In this document: one piece after another, positions 56,641-64,000 of the stretch
How positions within the stretch are numbered: position 1 is the first letter of the stretch
How the letters are laid out: each line of letters opens with the position of its first letter
Assembly (NCBI GenBank): GCA_010015675.1
Contig: ML976996.1
Coordinates: 635,284-699,283, forward strand
Source of the DNA: Byssothecium circinans
Taxonomy: Eukaryota; Ascomycota; Dothideomycetes; Pleosporales; Massarinaceae
Reading direction: 5' to 3'
Length of the DNA stretch: 64,000 nt
Translations under genes and position numbers: made by a program
Notes under the pieces: model-generated
Told to the model about the DNA's origin: nothing
Seen by the model: only the letters and a program-made list of their open reading frames with translations
Database searches by the model: none

Positions 56641-58253
56641 ATGAAGACTTCAATCGTCACTCTTTCTCTCTGTGCCAACATTCACTGTGCCACTTTAATC
56701 CCCGGCACTGGAACAACAAATACCGTCCCGAACAGATACATCGTCGTCTACAACAACTCCACCACCGATGAAGTCTTCAACGCGCATGTCACCCAGCAAA
56801 AAGCAACAAAGAACCTCGAGCAAAACACCGTCTTCAACTTCGGCGGACTGAAAGGCTACACGGTCAAGTCTTCCAGTGAAGCAATCACACAGCTCGCTGA
56901 GAGTGACGATGTATAACAAACTCCCTTTCCCCTTTACAAACCATCAAACGTCTAGCTACGCTTTACAGAACTGCCAAAACTTAACGTACTGAAGATGTCG
57001 AGGTCAACTAACATCAAACCAGATCGCCTATATTGAACCCGACCATACCATCTCGCTCCCCCACTCCATCCCCCAAGCCCCCCTCCGCCCCCAAAAACGC
57101 AACTTCCAACCCAACGCCCCCTGGAACCTCGCCCGTATATCCCACCGCGCCCACGGCAGCACCGACTACATCTTCACCCCCAGCACCGGCACCGCCATCT
57201 ATGTACTCGACACCGGGATCCGCATCACACACCAAGCGTTCTCCGGCCGCGCAACCCACGGTTTCAACGCTGTCGGCGGTTCCAACGACGATATAAACGG
57301 CCATGGTACACATGTCGCCGGTATCGTAGCAAGCCTAACCTACGGAGTCGTGCGGTTCGCGGATATCGTCTCCGTGAAGGTGTTGGATGATTCCGGGTCG
57401 GCTACAAGTACGTACACTTCCACTCTTCACTGCCGTCAAAGGACATATCCCCTAGGATGTCGCGTTTCACCTGTACTGTGTATCCAAGATAGCTGTAGGG
57501 TTGTATGTGGCGCTAGTATTTTGCTAGTGGGTTCCTGGATTCTCTACCCTTTTTAGAACTTTGCCGACTTCCTTCCATACCTTCCCCCTTCCCCATAACA
57601 AGCAGCCTTCCTAATCCAAAAACCACATAGTATCCCAAATCATATCCGGCATATCCTGGGCCGTCCACGACTCACAATCCAAAAACCGCCGCAACAACAG
57701 TACCACATACGCAACCGCCGTCCTCGCCGCCGGTGGCTCCTTCAGCACCGCCCTCAACGCCGCCATCGCCAGCGCCGCCAGCGCCGGTTTACTCTTCGCC
57801 GTCCCCGCCGGAAGCGAGAACACAAACGCAGGGAGCAATTCTCCCGCTTCGGAGCCCACTGCGTGTACGGTTGGCGCCACGACAATGAGCGATGCGAAGA
57901 TGTCTTCGTCGAATTGGGGCGCCGTTGGTACGTCCCTTTCCCTCAGTTGTACGTAATTGAGGTAGGGAGAACGTGAGGCTAATGTGTTCATGTATAAAGT
58001 TGACATATGGGCACCCGGGGAGCGGATCCTCTCGTCGTGGATCACGAGCCACACCAGCACCATGTATCTCTCTGGCGGATCGGCAGCCGCTGCGCACATT
58101 GCCGGCCTGGGGGCGTATTTCCTCGCGCTCGAGGGACCGAGGGGTGCGGTCGCTTTGTGTGAGAGATTGAAGGAGGTCGCGACGAGGAATGTGCTCTCCG
58201 GTATCCCGGCTGGGACTGCTAATCTATTGGCGTACAACTTGAGTGGACTGTGA
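56641..58253 (+). CDS. Secreted subtilisin-like protease, proteinase K type (S8A), atypical active site
   Basis: Secreted S8 serine protease homologue, 401 residues, exons 56641-56910, 57023-57407, 57631-57927 and 58000-58253, all in phase. A short signal peptide (MKTSIVTLSLCANIHCATLI) precedes an Inhibitor_I9 propeptide (NRYIVVYNNSTTDEVF to AYIEPDHTI). The catalytic Asp153 (AIYVLDTGI) and His184 (NGHGTHVAG) are canonical. The Ser345 region reads LSGGSAAAAHIAG where proteinase K has SGTSMATPHVAG, so the Ser is kept but neighbouring Thr, Met and Pro are changed. The oxyanion Asn of AAGNN is replaced by Ser280 (PAGSEN). SPASEPTACTVGA and NLLAYN are typical of the family. It could be a weak, altered or inactive protease, or a gene beginning to decay. 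The family call is certain; activity is doubtful. Confidence 0.88.
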
Positions 58254-58371
58254 GTGAGGGACGGGGTAAGTGGATGGATCCTATCACCCTCTATTCTACG
58301 CTGGCCATTTGTATTTCCATTCGGATCTGTGGAATGTAGTCGAGAGTTCGAAAGCTCATAATCTAGGTCAA

Positions 58372-59004
58372 CTACGACTTTCCTAACCCCTTCCACCCCC
58401 CACCGTTATCCAACGCCTCCAACCCCCCTTTCTTCAACAACAACTTGAGCCCCTTGTTGCTTGTCAAATCCTTTGCAGTTACTCTGAACGCTTTCTCGAA
58501 AATGGGCGCTAGATCATGCGCTGCGCAAATCCGATAGTCGCCGCTCTCCTTCATCCTGCTCTTGAGTCGCTGCTCTAGCTTTCGGTTAAAGAAGTTCTGT
58601 ATGGAGTCGCCCAGTGTTTCGCCCCTCTTAGGGCTCGTGACCGTGTTTCGGAGCTGTTAAGCTTCTTCCCGAGTGAAATATGGCTGCCCGAGGTAGTGCT
58701 CGTCGGCAATGCAATCGAGACGAGCGCGCGCTTCGTCGCTGGAGCGGAAGTTGCGGAGGTCATACATGAAGACGTGTAGCTTGTACCAGAGGACGTTATG
58801 CGAGCACACTTGTTCTATGGTCAGACACACGTTTGATGATTCTGAGAAGCTGTTAGAGCCTCCTCTGGGAGTGTTCTGTCGAGTTTCGGGTATTGGAAGA
58901 GGGCGCTGGGGCTCTGGCGCTTTGGCTTCCGTTGGAGAGCTTGTACCCGGCGTATGCGACATGGATGCGGATGTAGATGCCATTTTATGGGCGTGAAGAA
59001 GCAT
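58372..59004 (-). pseudogene. Unknown protein, frame interrupted by one TAA stop
   Basis: From the ATG at 59004 a frame runs 115 codons to a TAA at 58659-58657, then continues open in the same frame for 94 more codons to the stop at 58372. The first part is Ser/Pro-rich, then folded-looking (SHNVLWYKLHVFMYDLRNFR, DEHYLGQPYFTREEA). The second part is Lys/Leu-rich and helical (RKLEQRLKSRMKESGDYRIC, KDLTSNKGLKLLLKKGGLEA). Reading through the stop gives a coherent 210-residue product, and CAA-to-TAA is the kind of change RIP makes. An intron removing the stop does not keep the frame. Either this is a recently disabled gene or the true product ends at 58657. I do not recognise the family. Confidence 0.5.
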
Positions 59005-59055
59005 AGACCGTGCGCGGTGTGCCGCTGTAGGTGAAAGTTGTGCGTTGTGGTTCAA

Positions 59056-59829
59056 ACGTTAATGTCATCACTCTCGAAGTCATCAACTGCATAGGTAGAA
59101 TCTTCCGTCGTAGGAGTCATCCTGGTGGACCATGAATGTCGTCACTGCCCCATTCAAAACAAATTGTCGAGTTCCCGTCAGCGCGCGGATTGATAATCCG
59201 AGTGGTAGGAACAAAGCTCCCTTGGAACGGGCTGCCCATGAGTGATAGGTTGATTACCACCACACCTGCCGACTATTGGTGAAAATCCGAAAACTTGGCC
59301 ACGGCTTTCTTTCAGAACAATATACCCGTTCTCCACTAGTCCCCGACAATCTATCCTCTCCAGAATAAGGCGGCCCGATCCAGCAAAAATTGCGCCAAAA
59401 AGCTAGATAAACCATTCACTGTACTCAGGTTCAGAGCTATGAACCGATCCTATTTACGCAAGTGGGAAATTTGGGCCTAGGGCTCGGGTTTCGAGATATT
59501 CTCCCGTTTGCATTAAACCTTTGGGGCGTGGATGAGAGCTGGAAGCCAATGAAGGTGCTGTCGAGTTCGAGAAGTCAAGACCACTGTATTGCTGCACCCA
59601 TATATTTCTTTCGGTCGCTATCCATAATGTTTCAATTATATAACGTCATATATCAAGAGCTTTAAAACCTACCTTTCTCTACATCTACGCTCTATTACTG
59701 TAGCGAGGCTTCCTTCGTCGTCTCTTTGTCTCGCTTCACCTGACAGCCGCTCGACAGCACCGACGCTTTACTGTGCCAAAGTGAAAAGGGCACACACACA
59801 TTTTATTACAGAACCAAATGCAGACAAGA
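59056..59829. other. No supportable gene
   Basis: Intergenic between the interrupted minus-strand frame and the F-box relic. Confidence 0.4.
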
Positions 59830-61165
59830 ATGGTGCTATTTACAGACCTCTCGAACGAGCTTCTCGGCGGAATCGTCATTTACCTCTCAAGGCAAGATAT
59901 TCACAACCGTCATCTCACCTGTCGAGCATTCAAAGTGTCGGTGCACAAAGTATTTTTAGGCGCTTGTCACGCCTTCAGGGAGTGATAAAAAACTCTAATT
60001 TAAATAGAATGCGTCCGCATTGTCATCCCCTAGTTTTTCAACGATTCCTACGCACGTAGCTGTTGACTTCTTCTCACGAACTGCTAATCTCACTAAGCTC
60101 ATTTTTTGACCTGCCATATGGATTGAACCACTCGCACGTTCTCAAAAAGTCTTCAATGACTGCGAGCTAAGGTACGACTGTTTGTGATGGCTCAATGTTT
60201 GGATACGCTATAGCAACGATGCCACGCCCGATCGGCTTCGTAGAAATGGTAGCACCATTTTGGTGATACAAAGCATACGTCACCCTTCAACTACACTTAG
60301 AAGCATATATTGACCGTGTCAACTCTTACTGGAAGGCGACGTCTGAAGATCAGGGCCGCCATCTATGGATAACACGACACTTCAATGACCTACGCACGTT
60401 ATCTCCGGATTTTTGTTCTGGCTGGCCCACCGAGGCCGGTTTCGCACCGAAACTAGGCACACATATTTCAAACACTTGACGTCTCTCTTTCTCTCACACT
60501 TCTTACTCTGCCATGACTAGGTGTTCGATTGACTCCGAAAACACCAGCACACACTGAGTTTACTCGACCTGGAATTTACGCCCATTTTGCGAGGCCGCTG
60601 CACAAAAACTCGAGTAGGTGATGAATGCTACGCCCGCCCTGACCTAGGGCCCGCTACCACCAGGCAAATCATGACTTATGCGCGTAGCTGGCGAGATATC
60701 TCCGAAGATCTGGCTGAGAATTATTCTGAACTGAGCTCTTTCAATCTCATGTACTACAGGGTTAGGTAAATCCCCGAGACCGAGGCGATAGCTGAAGCGG
60801 AAGACTTGATGTTAACGTAGGACCTTTACGTTGACGCTTCTAAGGTTCAGAGTTACGAGGTTGTTCCTCAATCTCGCTCGGGTAGTGGGACTGATGATCT
60901 ACGTCTTGTCGAAGACGAAGTTGGTCTCCAAGATCTGGTAGCAAAACTTGGAAGGGAGAATGCCCGAATCGAGGCAATCCGACAGCCTACATCACGCTTG
61001 TTCCGCGGAGGCCACGTCCCCGGCAGTGACACCGATAGTCATTACCTGTTCAAGCCTCTGGAGGAAAAGGATGGCGGGACGGTGTACTCTCAGGGCAACG
61101 TCTTCGCTGACGAGCCTCTTCCACAGGTCATTGAAGGTGAGCTACTATGTATATGTTTTGACTGA
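59830..61165 (+). pseudogene. Decayed F-box protein gene
   Basis: An ATG at 59830 opens an F-box-like N-terminus (LSNELLGGIVIYLSRQDIHN then RHLTCRAFKVSVHKVF) that ends at a TGA after 51 codons. Further gene-like pieces follow on the same strand in shifting frames: EAYIDRVNSYWKATSEDQGR near 60300, and a long frame from about 60690 (SWRDISEDLAENYSELSSFN) broken by a TAA and a TAG before running to 61165 (SYEVVPQSRSGSGTDDLRLV; GNVFADEPLPQVIEGE). F-box proteins of this layout are numerous in filamentous fungi and act as SCF adaptors. Multiple stops and frame changes show decay; that the C-terminal piece belongs to the same gene is inference. Confidence 0.6.
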
Positions 61166-61360
61166 GAGATTAATATTCTAAACTCGTTAAATTTCGTCTT
61201 TGCAAGTAGGGAAGGGATTATTACTAGCAACAAATTCTTAAAGTAACGAGCTGAGCTGTAAAAGTGCAACAGAGTAGATAAAATTTTATCTATGTTCAAG
61301 ACTTGTTATTATATGCGAATATCGACAATCTCCTTGGAGTAAAAGCTGCACTGAAAATAC

Positions 61361-61416
61361 CTAAAACCGGCGGCTGGTTTTCAATGTCGTACCCAAAACT
61401 AGCCGCTGGTTTTTAG
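61361..61416. repeat. Imperfect inverted repeat related to the palindrome at 40.7 kb
   Basis: CTAAAACCGGCGGCTGGTTT at 61361 and the reverse complement of AAAACTAGCCGCTGGTTTTT at 61395 form an imperfect hairpin. The core AGCCGCTGGTTTT is shared with 40742-40754. Confidence 0.65.
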
Positions 61417-61676
61417 GTCTGGGTTCGGAAGTATGAATAAAGGATCGAATCAAGCTATCGCGTTGATCTAAAGCTAGCAAGCGTGGGCAAAACTCTGTGT
61501 CAGAATGCTGGTATAGCTTTGCGGCGTACCACTGTGCCAACAGCAACAATCTTATATTTCCCAAACGAAAGTCAAGTAGAGTCTGGTTGTAGACCGGTCG
61601 CACATAGCAACGCGGAAATACCTATGTCGTTCGTTGGCCAATTCGCTCTAAGCTAGTCGCCCCCGATAACGTGTTG

Positions 61677-61713
61677 GTTCAGCACTTGGCGGGGTTCAGC
61701 AAATGGCGCACCC
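61677..61713 (+). repeat. Left terminal inverted repeat, 37 bp
   Basis: Begins GTTCAGCACTTGGCGGGG and is identical to the reverse complement of 63763-63799. Confidence 0.95.
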
Positions 61714-61758
61714 CCGCATTTTCCACCCAATCCTTCACCCACCCACAACTCAGCCAAT

Positions 61759-63654
61759 ATGGATCCAATTGACAAGGCAATTGAAGAAATCGAATCGCGT
61801 GGACTAGGAGAAGAATGCTCGTATTAAAAAATAGCGAAAAAATATGGTGTACCAGATACTACGTTAAGGAGGATACACCAGGGCAAAAACCTGCCGATGA
61901 AAGAGCAACAACTCTAACGGCGAAAGCTCACCCCTTAACAAGAACTAGAGCTTGTAAGCTATATAGAAAAGCTTACAGCCCGTCGTCTACCACCTATAAG
62001 GGAGATGCTGCAGAATTTTACTTTATTAATTACTTAAACTAACGGCGAACAAGTAGTAGGAAAAAGCTAGGTTACCTAATTTATTAACTATTATAACGTT
62101 AAAATTACCCCCTATTAGGCTACTAGAATGGATCGCGTGCGCCACTAAGCTAATTTAGGAGTTAAATACGAGCAATTCTTTTAACTTCTACTAGAGAAAA
62201 TTAAGGAGTACGATATAGAGCCTCATCACACGTATAATATAGATGAGAAGGGCTTCCTTATAGGGGTGATTAGAAGAAGTAAAAGGATCTTTAGTAAAGC
62301 TATGTAGGACCGTAGGGAAGTGAAATTAGCCCTCTAAGATGGCAATAGAGAGTGGATAACTATCCTAGCTTACGTTTATGCTAATAGAATAGCGTTACCA
62401 CCAGGCCTACTATTTGTAGCTACTAATAACGCTCTCTAATTAGCCTAGGTAGAGGATATTAAGGCTAGGAAGCATGAGGTTTTTGTCACTACTTCTCCTA
62501 ATGGATGGACTAGCAATGATATAGGCCTTACGTAGCTTAAGTAGATTTTTAATTAGTATATAAAAGTGAAAGCTCGTTAAGCCTACTAATTACTAATCCT
62601 AGATAGCTATAGGTCCCACGTAACTATAGACTTTATTAACTACTGTAACCATAATTAAATTCTCCTTATAATCTTTCCTCCTTATTTAACGCACACGCTG
62701 CAGCCCCTTAATGTAGTACTCTTTAAGCCTCTCTTATTAGCTTACTTAAAAGCTCTTACTACCTACCTCCACGAGGCCTAGGGACTACTCTTAGTAAAGA
62801 AAGGAGACTTCTTCCCTCTCTTCTAGGAGGCCTGGACTACCTCCTTTAAAAAGGAAATAATTCTAAAGTCCTTTAAGGCTACTAGTATATAGCCCTATAA
62901 CCCTAGTGTAATCCTCTAAAGGTTCATTAAATTAACACTAGAGCTATAGGATTTAAGAGAGAGCTCTACCTTAGTACTCAGCGGCAAGGATTGGCTTAAA
63001 ATTAAGACCCTTGTGCGTAAGGCTGTAAGGGATAAGGGTAGTAAGGAGGTGTAGAAGCTAAAGCGTTCTCTCTACTATATCTCTATTTAAAATGATATAC
63101 TCCACGCTGAGGTATAAGGCCTGATAAAGGCCCTATAAGTTAAGAAGAAGTATTAGAAGAAGAGCAAGCCTCTAGACCTGCAGCAACGTAAGGAGTACTA
63201 TAGTGGAGTAGTTTTCTAGTCCCCAAGGAAGCTAAGGGAGGCTAGAGTACGTTTAGCTATTAAGGATTAAGAAAAAGAGGAGTAATAACTTAAGAAGGCT
63301 CGTAAGAAAGTAGAACAGGCCTCAGCTAAGCTACGTAAGCTATAAGAGAAGGAAGAAAGAGAAAGGTTGAGGGCTAAGAAGAAGGAGGAAAAGGAGAGGA
63401 TCGCGGTGGGGAAGGAGGCTGAGAAACAACGCAAGATTCAGGAGAAAGAAAACTCTAAAAAGGCTACACAAACTTCCTAAAAGGGAAAGAGGAAGGCCTC
63501 AAAGCCTGCCGCAGCGCCAAAACAGAAGAAAAAACAACGTGTGGTGGTTGCTGAGGATAGGGGGGATAGGGGTAGTGAAATAGCGCGCGATCTAGCACCC
63601 ACAACCATAATGCGCCGTGGCCGCAACATCAAACTTCCAGCAAAATTCCAATAG
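61759..63654 (+). pseudogene. Fot1/pogo transposase with about 35 in-frame stops
   Basis: A single unbroken frame of 632 codons starting MDPIDKAIEEIESRG. It has a psq/CENP-B-type helix-turn-helix (KIAKKYGVPDTTLRRIHQGK) and then a DDE_1 nuclease domain: first Asp in YNIDEKGF (62242-62244), second Asp in LLILDSYRSH (62602-62604). The third position reads LQPLNVVLF with Asn (62710-62712) where the family has Asp. The C-terminus is a Lys/Glu-rich coiled-coil-like tail. About 35 internal stops interrupt the frame; all are TAA or TAG and none is TGA, and there is no frameshift. This is what C-to-T change at CAA/CAG Gln codons produces. No functional transposase can be made. Confidence 0.92.
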
Positions 63655-63762
63655 CGCATCTTTTTCGCAGCAATTTGTATAGTAATTGAATGAATTATTA
63701 GAATATTCTAGCTATTATGGATGGCTCAGTAACGAGGTGTTGTAAACTGCGTGATTTGGTTG

Positions 63763-63799
63763 GGGTGCGCCATTTGCTGAACCCCGCCAAGTGCTGAAC
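63763..63799 (-). repeat. Right terminal inverted repeat, 37 bp
   Basis: Exact reverse complement of 61677-61713. Confidence 0.95.
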
Positions 63800-64000
63800 T
63801 TAGCGTATGCAGAATTCGAGGAATTCTTGGCGTATGCACAAGATTCCGATTCCCCCCCAAATCCCCGCCAAATCGTAGTTTCTAGTGAATCTCAGCCATT
63901 TCCACACCACATGGGCGAAGGCCGTCGTATCGTAAGTTGAGGCTGTAAATACAGCTGTATGGGCCTATACTGACGACTTTTTGGTGTTGTAGGATCCCAT

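Larger units (their letters stand above)
61677..63799 (+). mobile_element. Fot1/pogo-type DNA transposon, RIP-inactivated
   Basis: A 2123-bp element of the Tc1/mariner superfamily, bounded by 37-bp terminal inverted repeats that match base for base. It holds one long former transposase frame. Its central part is unusually poor in CAG/CTG and rich in TAG/CTA. A TA follows one base after the right repeat, but no matching TA is seen at the left end, so the target-site duplication is not clear. Confidence 0.9.

Noticed and set aside
61671..63803. TA target-site duplication of the Fot1/pogo element
   Set aside because: A TA is present one base after the right repeat, but the left flank reads TTG directly before the repeat, so no duplication can be claimed.
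1..64000. CRISPR arrays, operons, rRNA and intact tRNA genes
   Set aside because: None found; the window is eukaryotic, and the only tRNA-like sequence is the degenerate SINE head at 18.9 kb.

Overview
The window looks like nuclear DNA of a filamentous ascomycete (Pezizomycotina, perhaps a Dothideomycete; the class is inference). The recognisable genes are eukaryotic and fungal: an Osh4-type oxysterol-binding protein, COX4, the KEOPS subunit CGI121, a Zn2Cys6 regulator, an S28 peptidase and a proteinase K-type subtilase. They are cut by short GT-AG introns with CTRAC-like branch sites. A pogo/Fot1 element carries dense CAG/CAA to TAG/TAA changes of the kind produced by RIP (repeat-induced point mutation).

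Layout. 1.5-2.6 kb: ADP-ribosylglycohydrolase (-). 3.5-5.5 kb: oxysterol-binding protein (-), eight exons. 6.0-6.5 kb: relic of an NCS1 nucleobase permease (-). 6.7-9.7 kb: nicotinamidase (-), COX4 (+) and CGI121 (-); the first two diverge from a 400-bp promoter, the last two converge. 10.5-13.4 kb: Zn2Cys6 factor (+). 15.0-17.1 kb: secreted S28 peptidase (+). 17.1-24.3 kb: gene-poor, holding an AT-rich insertion with a tRNA-like head, a short tandem tail and perfect 14-bp target-site duplications, read here as a SINE. 24.3-33.2 kb: three Myb/SANT genes, two of them sharing a two-repeat layout and an intron position. 33.2-41.6 kb: nothing supportable. 41.6-42.7 kb: divergent protein kinase (+). 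45.2-48.7 kb: large disordered protein (-). 51.4-55.6 kb: 1372-residue protein of unknown function (+). 56.6-58.3 kb: subtilase (+) with an altered active-site environment. 58.4-61.2 kb: an open frame cut by one stop codon (-) and an F-box relic (+). 61.7-63.8 kb: a dead Fot1/pogo transposon with perfect 37-bp terminal inverted repeats.

I see no metabolic cluster. Housekeeping genes (NAD salvage, respiration, tRNA modification, sterol/PI4P transport) sit in the first 10 kb. Regulators (one Zn2Cys6 factor, three Myb proteins, a kinase) and two secreted proteases lie further along. Decay increases towards the right end, where pseudogenes, small inverted repeats and the transposon concentrate. 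Exon models were built by hand from splice signals, frame continuity and family motifs; each recognised multi-exon model adds up to a whole number of codons, except the third Myb gene, whose 5' end is unresolved.
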